Part shown: piece after piece, positions 46,587 to 55,646 of the stretch
Position numbering within the stretch: the stretch's first letter is position 1
How the letters are laid out: every line of letters begins with the position of its first letter
Assembly: GCF_000485795.1 (NCBI RefSeq)
Contig: NZ_AXZL01000063.1
Location: forward strand, 1-64,000
Length of the DNA stretch: 64,000 nt
Origin: Shewanella decolorationis S12
GTDB taxonomy: Bacteria > Pseudomonadota > Gammaproteobacteria > Enterobacterales > Shewanellaceae
Reading direction: 5' to 3'
Made by a program: the position numbers and the translations under genes
Notes under the pieces: model-generated
Told to the model about the DNA's origin: nothing
Database searches by the model: none
The model's input: the letters and a program-made list of their open reading frames with translations, nothing else

Positions 46587-47759
46587 TTAACGCATGGCGA
46601 GCATGGCCCAAGTGCGGCGCCCTTGCTCGAGAAGAATACCAACAGCCAGCCCAGCGGCGGCGTTGACAGCCAAGCAAGTGACTGCGGTTGCGAGGATCAC
46701 AAAGATACAGAAGGGCTTACCATCAATAAGGCGTTTTGACCACGCCAGTTGCAAACCGCCGATGGATAGCAAACTGCCGAGAATTGCCACAGGAATAAGC
46801 CCGAGCAACCACGCAATTTGGCTATCCCAAAACAGGGCAATCACCACACAAGTACCACCGAAGATTAATGGCGCGAGGTGAGTGCGCGCGCCAAAATGGT
46901 ATTGCACCGCAAGGCCTCCCGCGCCATGGCACATGGCCGCCGCCCCAAAAGGCGCGAGTAACAAATTGGCAAGCCCAGAGCTAATGGCCAAGTTTTTAGG
47001 CGTGAGTTTGGCGGCGTCTTCGGGGAATTTTTCCTGCGCCATGGCCGAGGTAGCTATCACTGCATTGGTTAAGGTGAGGGCGAGCTGCGGCAACACCAGT
47101 AAAATCGCCGCCGAGCTCCACTCATTAAGACTAGGCCAAGCCAAATGTAGCGAGGCGCTCAAGGCGGGAATAGTCAGGCTGCTAGTTATTTCGGTTTGGC
47201 TGTTGGCTTGCCACAACATGCCCGCAGCAATAACGAGTGGCATAGCAAGGTAACGTAAAGGTAAGAATTTACTCACAAATAGCAAGGCAAACGCGCCGAG
47301 TCCGAGCAGCCAAAAGTCGCTCATCATCTTAGTGCCCATCCACATTAATTGTAGGCCAATGGCAAGCTGGATACCGACACTCACGGCTTGGGATAATTGC
47401 TTGGCAAGCCAAGTAATGGCGCCACTAAAGGCCAAAATTAACAGTATGACACCCATCAGCATGGCGCTGGCTTGCAGCATCCCGGGCGTTAAGCCTTGGG
47501 CGATCACGAGGGCGGCGATGACCTTCATGGGTTGGACGGGAATAGGGCGGCGATAAAATAAGGCGCTTAAGATCGCGAATAGGCCAAAGCCTAAAAATAT
47601 CCCTTGGGGCGAAAATTGGTTTAGGGCAATTAAGCCCAAGACTAAGGGTAAAAAAGTGCCTAGGTCGGCAAAGGCGCCGCTGGTTTCACCGAGTAAACGG
47701 TTGAGCGGTTGAGTTGAGTGCTGTGCTGGGGTTTTGCCCGCGGTCATAGAGGTTGCCAC
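46587..47759 (-). CDS. Molybdate/sulfate-type permease (MOT1-like)
   Basis: 390 residues with 10-11 membrane segments: GAFADLGTFLPLVLGLIALNQ (about 29-49), FYRRPIPVQPMKVIAALVIAQG (about 69-90) and CHGAGGLAVQYHFGARTHLAPLIFGG. These match the MFS_MOT1/putative sulfate-molybdate transporter family. Substrate is assumed from family, not shown. The N-terminus starts MATSMTAGK. It lies between the deacetylase operon and the octaheme operon. Confidence 0.85.
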   Translation of the reverse strand: MATSMTAGKTPAQHSTQPLNRLLGETSGAFADLGTFLPLVLGLIALNQFSPQGIFLGFGLFAILSALFYRRPIPVQPMKVIAALVIAQGLTPGMLQASAMLMGVILLILAFSGAITWLAKQLSQAVSVGIQLAIGLQLMWMGTKMMSDFWLLGLGAFALLFVSKFLPLRYLAMPLVIAAGMLWQANSQTEITSSLTIPALSASLHLAWPSLNEWSSAAILLVLPQLALTLTNAVIATSAMAQEKFPEDAAKLTPKNLAISSGLANLLLAPFGAAAMCHGAGGLAVQYHFGARTHLAPLIFGGTCVVIALFWDSQIAWLLGLIPVAILGSLLSIGGLQLAWSKRLIDGKPFCIFVILATAVTCLAVNAAAGLAVGILLEQGRRTWAMLAMR

Positions 47760-47922
47760 AATTGAACATTGCCTGATTAGGCAAAATAAATGCCATAAAA
47801 ATCAGTTGATTTGACTTATAAACAGAGCCAAAGTCCATTTTAAACCGATAGATTAAGACAAACTGGGACAGTATTGTTTTTTCTCTGTGCCGATTTGTCT
47901 TTGTTGGCAGAGTATAGCTGAT

Positions 47923-47958
47923 AAAAAAGAGAGCTTAGCCAGCGGGAACTAAGCTCTC
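47923..47958 (-). terminator. Octaheme operon terminator
   Basis: GAGAGCTTAG ... CTAAGCTCTC stem followed on the minus strand by TTTTTT, about 70 bases past the octaheme gene stop. Confidence 0.85.
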
Positions 47959-48026
47959 AAAGGTTTGCAGGGGAGCGATACTCGCTATGCCATCAGGCTT
48001 GGTTAGGCTATAGCGAGTGGAACAGC

Positions 48027-49415
48027 TTATGGTTGCTTATGCTTAGGGCCTTGCTTGTTTTTCATTGGGTCGCCTTGATAGCCCAAGGCTTGCCAATCGA
48101 GGCGAGTGCCTTTGTTATGGCAATCATTACAGTTAAGCGCTTGCTCTTTAGGTGACACCATGTGGTTGATCCGCCACCACATTTCAGTGGCAGCAAAGTC
48201 ATATTCACCACTGTATTTAATACCTTTTTCCAACATGGTTGGATTGGCTTCCATACCCAGTTTCGCCGCTAAATTCCAATCAAACTCGCTCCAATATCCG
48301 CCCTTGCCATAGGTTTTTGGGGTGATAAAGATGTTGAGTTTTTTGTCGTAAATCTGCTTACCAGTATGCACCTTAAAGGGATAAATCTTGGCTTTAGCGT
48401 CGTTAATGTCGCCCATAGGGTAGGTCAGCTTAGTGACGACTTTCGGGTCCATCTTGTCCCCCGCCATATAAGCGTTAGCCGTGCCGTTGTACCAAGCGTA
48501 CTGGGGCTTGACCATTTTCTCCCACACAAAGTCACCCTTTTTCTTTTGATAGGTGTGTTTACCATATTTATCAACGGTTTCAGGTTTATCATCCCCTGCG
48601 GTTGACCAATCCCAGTGCATCTTGGTGGGTTCATTCTTAGCGAAGAAGGGAATATGGCAGGTTTGGCAAGCCACGGTTGCTGTATGGGTATTGAGCTTTT
48701 TGTTGCTATGCGGTGCACTCTCGTGGCAGTTCTCACAACCTATATGGTCAATACCGCCAGGGGATACGCCCATGGCATTACCCGATATTTGATGTTTTTC
48801 AGTGGTATGGCAGTTTTGGCATTGGAAGTTATTGCCGTCGCTGTCCATGTGTACATCAGTGGCTTTATCGGGATAGGCCATGGAGGAGTCTAGATCCCCA
48901 TGTTTGACCGCATCACCACCGCCACCATAGAAGTGGCAGCTACCGCAGTTATCCCGCACGGGTTCACCCACGTTTTGCGCGATCTTCGCCAGATCGAGTT
49001 TTGCCATGGGTTCACCTGCACCAGCGGGGTCTTTTACATAGGTGCCTGTAGTGTCGTGGCAGACTAAGCAGTCCACTTTGGTTTTATCTTTAAAATCAAA
49101 GTTGCTGTCTTTCCAACCATAACCAGCGTGGCAGCTAGTGCAGCGAGGCTCGTTGCTGGAAATCGACACACAGAAGTTATTGATACTGTTTTTCTTACCG
49201 CGTAATACGGTTCTATCGGGGAGCTTTTGTTCTAATTCCCATGTCCAGTGGGAGGTTTTCATCATGTCTGTGGCTTGTTCTTCGTGGCAGGTTAAGCACT
49301 GAGTCGTGACCTCTGAACCTGTGGCGAAGGGGCCTTTGAGAACGTCTTTATGGGGATTGGCAGCCTGCGCTTGCAACGCCATACCCGCTAAGGCAATAAC
49401 AATGAGTTTTTTCAT
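48027..49415 (-). CDS. otr: Octaheme c-type cytochrome, tetrathionate reductase family (Otr)
   Basis: 462 residues. Signal peptide (1-18, MKKLIVIALAGMALQAQA). Eight CxxCH haem motifs: CLTCH (40-44), CTSCH, CLVCH, CGSCH, CQNCH, CENCH, CQTCH and CNDCH. This matches the Shewanella octaheme tetrathionate reductase, in which the active-site haem has lysine as ligand; that lysine cannot be assigned here without alignment. It reduces tetrathionate, and in vitro also nitrite and hydroxylamine. Periplasmic. It follows a DUF3373 barrel and a monoheme cytochrome in one operon. Confidence 0.93.
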   Translation of the reverse strand: MKKLIVIALAGMALQAQAANPHKDVLKGPFATGSEVTTQCLTCHEEQATDMMKTSHWTWELEQKLPDRTVLRGKKNSINNFCVSISSNEPRCTSCHAGYGWKDSNFDFKDKTKVDCLVCHDTTGTYVKDPAGAGEPMAKLDLAKIAQNVGEPVRDNCGSCHFYGGGGDAVKHGDLDSSMAYPDKATDVHMDSDGNNFQCQNCHTTEKHQISGNAMGVSPGGIDHIGCENCHESAPHSNKKLNTHTATVACQTCHIPFFAKNEPTKMHWDWSTAGDDKPETVDKYGKHTYQKKKGDFVWEKMVKPQYAWYNGTANAYMAGDKMDPKVVTKLTYPMGDINDAKAKIYPFKVHTGKQIYDKKLNIFITPKTYGKGGYWSEFDWNLAAKLGMEANPTMLEKGIKYSGEYDFAATEMWWRINHMVSPKEQALNCNDCHNKGTRLDWQALGYQGDPMKNKQGPKHKQP

Positions 49416-49426
49416 TCTGTACTCCT

Positions 49427-49447
49427 GCCCTCGGCGATACCGAGGGC
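49427..49447. other. Intercistronic hairpin at the otr ribosome binding site
   Basis: GCCCTCGG-CGATA-CCGAGGGC: on the minus strand the stem ends immediately before the AGGAG of otr. There is no T-run, so it may protect or gate the octaheme message after processing. Confidence 0.55.
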
Positions 49448-49462
49448 TGAATGGCGTCTAGG

Positions 49463-51193
49463 TTAGAAGTTAATGGTCAGCGAGGCGTTAACATCGAAGG
49501 CCTTATCGACTACCGGTAGCATCGAGTAGGCTGAGCCCGCTAGAACCTCATCGATTTTTTGTGGTGCGCCCACAGGTGTGCCGCTACCTGTGTATTCGTA
49601 GTCGTAGTAGAGTCCAGCCAGTTTGATAAACATTTTTGGATTGATATCAAAGATGTAATAAGCTTCGCCGACGTGGCCACGGGTGGCTAACTTGCTACCG
49701 ATTGGGTCATCTTGGGCTTGGGTGAAGGGCGTCCAATATTTAGAACCGTAGTTATATTCCAAGCCAAACTTGCCGTAGGGCGCTGGGATCTGGATACCTA
49801 CATAGATGCCATAACCATCTTTGGTATCGGTATCATCGCTGGTTTTCGGCACCATGATGATTTCGGTCCCTGTGCTGTTGAGCTCTGCTTCAAACACCGC
49901 ATCGGATAACATGCCGCCGAACATGCCAGCATTGCCATTTGGCTCTGCGCGTGTCCAACCCAGTGATGCAAACCATTTGATATCGTTAGCTTCTTCCCGC
50001 GCAAAGCCAATGCCGCCAAGGTACATATCACCAATGACGCCGCTAGGTTGCACTCGGGTGACAAAGTTAAAGTTGTCAAACTTTTGCATATCCTGGTACA
50101 TGGTGGGGGCGAAAATTCCCGCCAGTTGGGTCGGGAAGGCCATAGTGCCTTTAAAGCCGTCGTTCACGTCTTTGGCACCAAACAGGGTAAATTGCAGGAA
50201 GTTAGTACCGTCGTTGATGGCATCGATATTAAAGCCGCCGAGGTGAGTATCCTTGGTGACGATATCACCAAACATTTCGCCATTACCCCATTGGGATTCA
50301 AAGCCTTGGCCATAACAGAAGCGAACCACTTGCCCCTCAACTCCAGTGATTTCCCCTAGGTTGTAGCCTAAGGTTGCACCGTCGAAGTTAAAGTTAACTA
50401 AATGGCCCGAAGGTGTGCCGCCACGCAGTTCGTTTTCTCGGTAGTGGCTTGGCGGGCCATAGGTGGATGGGCGGCGGCCAATCGAGAGGTAAAACTCGGA
50501 GCCGTTGATTTTTTTCCAGTCGAAATAGGCGCGCTCTACCCGCAGCCAGTCACCGCTGGTGTTACCGCTGCTGGTGCCATCCATAGTAAATGAGCGCCAA
50601 GAGTCGAACACTTGTACGCCTGTGGAGTCGCCCCAGTTTTTGTACATGCTAAGACGACCGGCAAAGCTGACGTTATCCCATACCTTGGCCTTAAGATTTA
50701 ACCGCAGGCGAGTGGTGTAAAAGATATCGTTATCAATATCTTGGATATGTTGCTGCGCGAGTACATAGGGCATCACGCCCTGTAACATGCCATTTTGAAA
50801 GGCGGCCGCAAGGTCTGGGTTGGCTTGCATCATCTGTCCGAGAGGCGAGTTAGGATCGTTTGGCATCCCAAAGGCGCCGGACATGGCCTTGGCGCCAAAG
50901 TCATTAAAGTTAACCTTAATGGCGGGGTTCCAAACGACATCACGGTAATGCAGTGAGTGAGCCTTGGTTCTAAAGTCGCCGGTGATTTCAAGGCGATCTA
51001 ACGAGGTGTGGCGTTCGGTTTTATCGACACGACTATTGAGTTCATCGAGTTGTTCGGTGATATCGGCAAGCTGTTGTTTCAGCTCTGCCATTTTTTGGGT
51101 GTCGGCTGGCGTTTCGTTGGCTGCGGCAAAGGTTTGGCCGGACATAAACAGCGCATTAGCGACCAATATCGAAATGAGTGTACGTGTACGCAT
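49463..51193 (-). CDS. DUF3373 outer-membrane beta-barrel protein
   Basis: 576 residues from ATG 51193 (MRTRTLISILVANALFMSGQTFAA), preferred over the longer frame because GGGAGA lies 7 bases upstream and it opens a signal peptide. A short coiled coil follows (MAELKQQLADITEQLDELNSRVDK), then a porin-like barrel with DUF3373 signatures FDWKKINGSEFYLSIGRRPSTYGPPSHYRENELRGG and LEYNYGSKYWTPF, ending in aromatic NASLTINF. A barrel of this type beside a periplasmic multihaem protein could be an electron or substrate path to the outside (inference). Confidence 0.85.
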   Translation of the reverse strand: MRTRTLISILVANALFMSGQTFAAANETPADTQKMAELKQQLADITEQLDELNSRVDKTERHTSLDRLEITGDFRTKAHSLHYRDVVWNPAIKVNFNDFGAKAMSGAFGMPNDPNSPLGQMMQANPDLAAAFQNGMLQGVMPYVLAQQHIQDIDNDIFYTTRLRLNLKAKVWDNVSFAGRLSMYKNWGDSTGVQVFDSWRSFTMDGTSSGNTSGDWLRVERAYFDWKKINGSEFYLSIGRRPSTYGPPSHYRENELRGGTPSGHLVNFNFDGATLGYNLGEITGVEGQVVRFCYGQGFESQWGNGEMFGDIVTKDTHLGGFNIDAINDGTNFLQFTLFGAKDVNDGFKGTMAFPTQLAGIFAPTMYQDMQKFDNFNFVTRVQPSGVIGDMYLGGIGFAREEANDIKWFASLGWTRAEPNGNAGMFGGMLSDAVFEAELNSTGTEIIMVPKTSDDTDTKDGYGIYVGIQIPAPYGKFGLEYNYGSKYWTPFTQAQDDPIGSKLATRGHVGEAYYIFDINPKMFIKLAGLYYDYEYTGSGTPVGAPQKIDEVLAGSAYSMLPVVDKAFDVNASLTINF

Positions 51194-51371
51194 AGGGTTT
51201 CTCCCTGAGTGTTCCGCTGGCACTGGCTCAAGGCTCTGTGCCAAATTTACCCAACAGGAGGCCCTGAGGTGTGCTCCCCATTTTTCTCTTATTGGGCTTG
51301 GATTTTATTTCAATGGGTTAACTTGCAGTTGCAGGCCTGCGGTTATCCCTTTGATTTAGGCTCAGCAGCAA

Positions 51372-51701
51372 TTAACCGCAGGTTTGCGGTTGCTCCGAGT
51401 CGGCAGCATGGTCATACAGAAATTGCTGTATATCTTTGAGATCTTGCTCAGTGAGGCCATTGAATACCTCAGGTTTGAGTTTGTGTTTATCTTTGTCGAA
51501 AAAGCGATCCCATTGGCTCATGGTTTTGCTCATTGGGGTTAGCTCGCCACCTTCACCACCTTGGCTATGGCAGGCTTTACATTCTTTTTTATAGAGGTGC
51601 TTTCCTTTTTTAGGATTACCCCCTTCGGCGGCATAGGCTTGAAGGCCTAAGCTACTAATCAGCGCGACGGCGATTGCGATCTTAGTTGAAGTTTTCATCA
51701 T
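51372..51701 (-). CDS. Periplasmic monoheme cytochrome c
   Basis: 109 residues: signal peptide (about 1-24, ending AYA), one haem motif CKACH (about 40-44), and a distal Met candidate (ELTPMSKTMSQWDRFF). Class I small c-type cytochrome fold. It is the first gene of the octaheme operon and the probable electron donor to it. Two adjacent starts (MMKTS) cannot be told apart. Confidence 0.9.
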   Translation of the reverse strand: MMKTSTKIAIAVALISSLGLQAYAAEGGNPKKGKHLYKKECKACHSQGGEGGELTPMSKTMSQWDRFFDKDKHKLKPEVFNGLTEQDLKDIQQFLYDHAADSEQPQTCG

Positions 51702-51803
51702 CTCATCCTTTCTTAATTGTCATTCACATGACTTTGTTGGTGGAATGTGGCTATTGCTTCCACCTTGTGAATAAATTTATCAAAGGTGATGGGATGTTTA
51801 TTT

Positions 51804-51815
51804 GAGGTATATCAC
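51804..51815 (+). promoter_or_regulatory. Shared motif copy 2 (octaheme operon upstream)
   Basis: GAGGTATATCAC, continuing as ACCTC, gives an imperfect palindrome GAGGT-ATATC-ACCTC. Eleven of twelve bases match the copy between the TtrRS-like genes (40719). It lies about 103 bases before the cytochrome start. Confidence 0.45.
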
Positions 51816-51830
51816 CTCCATTAAAAAAAT

Positions 51831-51875
51831 CTAATTGATAAAAATTTCATTGATAAAAATCTAATTGATTGGTGG
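51831..51875. repeat. Three 15-bp iterons upstream of the octaheme operon
   Basis: CTAATTGATAAAAAT, TTCATTGATAAAAAT and CTAATTGATTGGTGG: three near-identical copies in a strict 15-base period. Each holds TTGAT, an FNR half-site-like string. Confidence 0.55.
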
Positions 51876-52194
51876 TGGAATGATTTGGGTGGGAATTTAC
51901 ATTTTCAAAAACAATGATTTGTTTTTATTGCTAAATTAGCCTGTTGTGTCGCAGCTAGGGTTTTAAGTCGGATAGGGCGGAAAAATGAGAGTGATCGAGT
52001 TAACACTTTGTAAAATTTGCGATCGCTAAAGTAGTCGTTCGGAATGATTTAGCTCCATTTTTGCTGTGTGGAGGGGGAGGTTTTTGCCGCTAGGCGTTGA
52101 GCACACTCGGTCGATTTTTATATTTTCAAACGCAGTGGCACTCGCACACTGCGTTTTACCCATGACTATAGCGAGGTCGCGCCAAGCACGTCGC

Positions 52195-52926
52195 TTAAGG
52201 TTGTTGGCGTGTTGGCGCTAACACTATCTCACGCACACAGACATTTTGCGGTTGTTGCCAAGCAAATAATGCTGCTGCGGCAACGTTTTCGGGGGCAATC
52301 ACGCCGCCCATTTGTACTTTCCAATCTTGATAGCCCGCTTTGATAGCATCATCCGTGGTGTGGCTTAAGAGTTCTGTCTCGACCGCTCCTGGCGCAATGG
52401 TGATTAGGCGTACATCGTCCATTGCGACTTCTTCGCGGATGTTTTCGGTTAAGGCATGCACGGCAAATTTTGTCGCGCAATAAGCCGCATGGTTGGGGAA
52501 GGTCTTACGTCCCGCCACTGAGCTGATATTGATAATGGTGCCGGTTTTGCGCGCCTTCATTCCGGCTAACACTGCATGGATACCATTGAGTACACCCATC
52601 ACATTGATATTGAGCATGCGGCTCCATTCGTTGGGATCTTGAGTATCAATTTGCCCAAGCAGCATGACGCCAGCGTTGTTGATAAGGCAACCGACTGGGC
52701 CAAACTGTGCTTCCGCTTGGTTAATGGCGGCCTTGATAGCGTCTGCATCGGTTACATCAACGCTGATGGATAAACTGTTTGGTAAAGCAAGAGCTTGCAT
52801 TGCCTCGACTCGGCGCGCTAACAGTAAGAGTGGGTGTCCTGCGGCGCTAAATTGTTTGGCGATGGCGGCTCCTATGCCCGATGAGGCGCCAGTGATCACA
52901 ACGAGGGGCTGAGTAGTATTTGTCAT
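52195..52926 (-). CDS. Short-chain dehydrogenase/reductase
   Basis: 243 residues of the YdfG-like SDR group: TGASSGIGAAIAKQFS (cofactor loop), NNAGVMLLGQ, ISSVAGRKTFPNHAAYCATKFAVHALTENIREE (Ser, Tyr-x-x-x-Lys) and APGAVETELL. Substrate not known. It is divergent from a LysR regulator gene (162 bases between starts), which likely controls it. Confidence 0.92.
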   Translation of the reverse strand: MTNTTQPLVVITGASSGIGAAIAKQFSAAGHPLLLLARRVEAMQALALPNSLSISVDVTDADAIKAAINQAEAQFGPVGCLINNAGVMLLGQIDTQDPNEWSRMLNINVMGVLNGIHAVLAGMKARKTGTIINISSVAGRKTFPNHAAYCATKFAVHALTENIREEVAMDDVRLITIAPGAVETELLSHTTDDAIKAGYQDWKVQMGGVIAPENVAAAALFAWQQPQNVCVREIVLAPTRQQP

Positions 52927-53087
52927 TTGTCATTCCTATCTTTGTAAGCGTTAAATGGGGTTGATTGATGAATTTCTAACTTGGACGTTAGTATAAGTGG
53001 CGGTTTTTGGACTGAAAAATACTTATTTCCACTGAATATGATAGGCTTTACCTATGACAGCATGCTGAGAAGATAAGGTGACGGCAA

Positions 53088-53927
53088 ATGGTTGATTTAC
53101 GCCTATTAAGGTTTTTTATCGCAATTTATGAAGAAAACAATATTACCGCGGCGGCAACACGTTGTTATGTCAGCCAGCCCTCGCTCTCTGCTGGGCTTAA
53201 ACAGTTAGAGGAAGAGCTTGGCGGCGCCTTATTCGAGCGCAGTAAAAAGGGCGTAAAAGCTTTGGATAGTGCCCACTATCTTTATCCACTGGCAGTTAAG
53301 TTGGTGGAGGAGGCCAGTAAATTACCCGCTCTATTTATGGCAAAAGCGAGTCGACAAAAGCTGCGCTTAGCCGTGATGCCCGATCTGAGTCAGCGTCGTC
53401 TTGCAGGGTTATTAACTCAAATCAATCAGGCGATTAGCCATTTAGATTTAGAGCTGGTGGATTATCAAAGCCCTGCGGATTGCAGGTTAACCTTAGACAG
53501 TTTACGCCATGAGGATGAAGTGTTTTTTCCGTTATGGGAGGAGGACTATGTGCTGTGTGTGCCGAGTGAGCATAGGCTTGCGCAGCTCAGCAGTATTCGC
53601 CCCGAAGAGTTAAGCCAGTATGACTTTATTGAGTGCCCACCCTGCGAGGCGCACCAGCAAACCATCGGCTTACTCGCCTGCAGCAATTTGTCGCTCAATT
53701 TGGTGGCGAAGGCAGAATCTAAGTCTTTGGTTATGTCGCTGGTACTGGCGGGATTTGGGGTGAGTTTTCTCCCCGATGGATTAATCGAAGACGAGCCTCG
53801 GCTTAAACAGATTAAATTCGATGGGCCTCGGATGTTTCGCCGTATTGGTTTGTGTTATCCATCCCATCAAACCGTTGCGCCTACGTTGGCAACATTGTTG
53901 CGGCATTTGAGCAAAACCACGGCTTAA
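53088..53927 (+). CDS. LysR family transcriptional regulator
   Basis: 279 residues: N-terminal winged helix-turn-helix (LRFFIAIYEENNITAAATRCYVSQPSLSAGLKQLEEELG) and an effector domain of OxyR-like size with a CPPCEAHQQ segment holding two close cysteines (near residues 184 and 187), conceivably redox-sensing. Divergent from the SDR gene. A terminator overlaps its stop codon. Confidence 0.9.
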   Translation: MVDLRLLRFFIAIYEENNITAAATRCYVSQPSLSAGLKQLEEELGGALFERSKKGVKALDSAHYLYPLAVKLVEEASKLPALFMAKASRQKLRLAVMPDLSQRRLAGLLTQINQAISHLDLELVDYQSPADCRLTLDSLRHEDEVFFPLWEEDYVLCVPSEHRLAQLSSIRPEELSQYDFIECPPCEAHQQTIGLLACSNLSLNLVAKAESKSLVMSLVLAGFGVSFLPDGLIEDEPRLKQIKFDGPRMFRRIGLCYPSHQTVAPTLATLLRHLSKTTA

Positions 53928-53938
53928 GCCGTGGTTTT
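53913..53938. terminator. Terminator overlapping the LysR stop
   Basis: AAAACCACGGCTT-AAGCCGTGGTTTT is a perfect 26-base palindrome spanning the stop codon. It ends with T4 on the plus strand and A4 on the opposite side. Confidence 0.75.
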
Positions 53939-53990
53939 AAGTGCAGGGGTTGGCCAAGCGGCTAAACCCCAGTATTCAGCTACTTAATCC

Positions 53991-55529
53991 TTATTCATTA
54001 CTCTGTAAGTAAGGTGCTAGCTGAGTTTCAATCCTCTCGATTTCATCTTGGGCATACAACAGCTCGGACTCCGTTAAGCGGGATAGGGCCTGTTGTTGAT
54101 ACAAGAGTTGATCGCTATTCATCCCGTATTTACCAAAGTTGCGCAGTAATATACTCGACCAAATATATGTTTGTACTGGTTTATCAATCGACTCATGGCG
54201 GTTGATATCAACGAGGGCTTGCATACCATCTTGGCTGCCCAAGTCGGCAGCTTTACGGTACCAAGTCTCTGCGGTTTGCAGCGCTTCGCGGCTAGGATGC
54301 TCACCCTTGCGGTAGATTTCTGCTTGGTTAAGATGGTAATAAGCCTGCTGCTCATTGGGGATTGGGTGTTGATGCAGAAAGTTATTACACAGGCTTTGGG
54401 CTTCGCGGATCTCTAGGGTGCCCAAGCGCTTACTGAGCTTCTCATATGCGTCTTGATAATCACTGATATGGCTCATGGCCGCCAGTTGGTAATACATTAA
54501 GGCTTTAATCGGTTGGCGCGAGACGCCTAAGCCTTCCTCGTAGATTTTACCTAGGCCGAATAGGGCTTCTTCTTGCCACTGGGACGCCAGCGTCTCGAAT
54601 TCTGTTCTTGCCTGCTGGTAGTCATTATCCGTTTGTGGGTCGAGTAGTTTAAGGTGTGCCAGCGCTAACTTAGCAAAGACATTGTCAGCGGCGCAGGATT
54701 TTTCTAACCAATAGCGAGCCTTACCGTAGTCGACGGCAAAATCTTCACCATAGAGGAAACGTTTACCTAGGTAATACTGGCGAAAATCATTTTCTGCAGC
54801 ATATTCGCTGAGTAAAGCTTCGGCGCGGACGAGGTCCTTAGGGCCGCCTTGGCCTGATGCCAGCATATGGCCTAAGTTATCTTTTGCAAGTTCATCACCA
54901 GCGGCGACGGCTTTCTCAAAGTATTCCCGCGCTTTGCTATAGTCTGGCGTGACACGTTCATCGTGCCAATACAAGGTGCCTAGGTGGTAATAGGCATCTT
55001 GGTTGCCTTGGGCGGCCGCCTTTTCGAACCAATAAATGGCTTGGCTAGCATCGGGATCGAGAAAGGGTTGTCTGAGATACAAATAGGCTAGCTCATATTG
55101 AAACTCGACTTGCCCCGCTTCTGCACTGGCTTTGAGCTGTTCTACCTGTTCGCCTAACTGCTCGGGTGTTTGCGCCTCAGAGGCGACCAAGCTAGTCAGG
55201 GTGAGCATGGGTAAATATTGCGGATCGATCTCGGCGGCTTTTCGATACCAATCATTAGACGCTTTGATATCGGCCGGAACCTGTGGGAAACGGCCCGAAT
55301 ACAGTTCGGCCATGGCAATGGCTGCCACGGCGAAACCTTTATCGACGGCCTGCTGAATATAGTCTAGGCCTGAATTGACTTCGCCTTGATTGATTAATGT
55401 CAATCCATGATTGAGTAACGCTGAGGGTTCTCCTGCGGCAAGTGCTTCGGCTTGAATCTTCTTTTTTTGGTACTTTGCGAAAAAAACAAAGAGTACGATA
55501 AAAGCTATAATGATAAGTATCAACAACAT
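53991..55529 (-). CDS. Sel1-like repeat protein, membrane-anchored
   Basis: 512 residues. A membrane segment at the N-terminus (1-20, LLILIIIAFIVLFVFFAKY) followed by Sel1/TPR-type repeats, about 36 residues each, throughout: e.g. QAIYWFEKAAAQGNQDAYYHLGTLYW, KAREYFEKAVAAGDELAKDNLG and KALMYYQLAAM. Such proteins are scaffolds. The partner is not visible here. The next leftward gene lies far, and an MscS gene is immediately upstream (117 bases). Confidence 0.88.
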   Translation of the reverse strand: MLLILIIIAFIVLFVFFAKYQKKKIQAEALAAGEPSALLNHGLTLINQGEVNSGLDYIQQAVDKGFAVAAIAMAELYSGRFPQVPADIKASNDWYRKAAEIDPQYLPMLTLTSLVASEAQTPEQLGEQVEQLKASAEAGQVEFQYELAYLYLRQPFLDPDASQAIYWFEKAAAQGNQDAYYHLGTLYWHDERVTPDYSKAREYFEKAVAAGDELAKDNLGHMLASGQGGPKDLVRAEALLSEYAAENDFRQYYLGKRFLYGEDFAVDYGKARYWLEKSCAADNVFAKLALAHLKLLDPQTDNDYQQARTEFETLASQWQEEALFGLGKIYEEGLGVSRQPIKALMYYQLAAMSHISDYQDAYEKLSKRLGTLEIREAQSLCNNFLHQHPIPNEQQAYYHLNQAEIYRKGEHPSREALQTAETWYRKAADLGSQDGMQALVDINRHESIDKPVQTYIWSSILLRNFGKYGMNSDQLLYQQQALSRLTESELLYAQDEIERIETQLAPYLQSNE

Positions 55530-55646
55530 AGTATTCCGTCACTATCGATATTTGGGCTGCACAGTAAACGCGTATCCCGAAAAAATTGCAAGTTAACTGT
55601 GTTAGATGGGGCGAATGGTATAAGCCATTCGCCTCGGCGGATGCGC

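Larger units (their letters stand above)
51702..52194. promoter_or_regulatory. Octaheme operon control region
   Basis: 493 bases upstream of the monoheme cytochrome gene, unusually rich in repeats: an inverted GGTGGAA/TTCCACC pair (51739-51764), AGGTGAT/ATCACCT (51784-51817), the shared GAGGTATATCAC motif (51804-51815) and three 15-bp iterons (51831-51875). No second gene was found; the rightmost ~300 bases hold no recognised feature. Confidence 0.55.

Noticed and set aside
48027..49415. Hydroxylamine oxidoreductase or NrfA nitrite reductase assignment
   Set aside because: The number and types of haem motifs (eight CxxCH and no CxxCK) and the neighbours fit the Shewanella octaheme tetrathionate reductase better.
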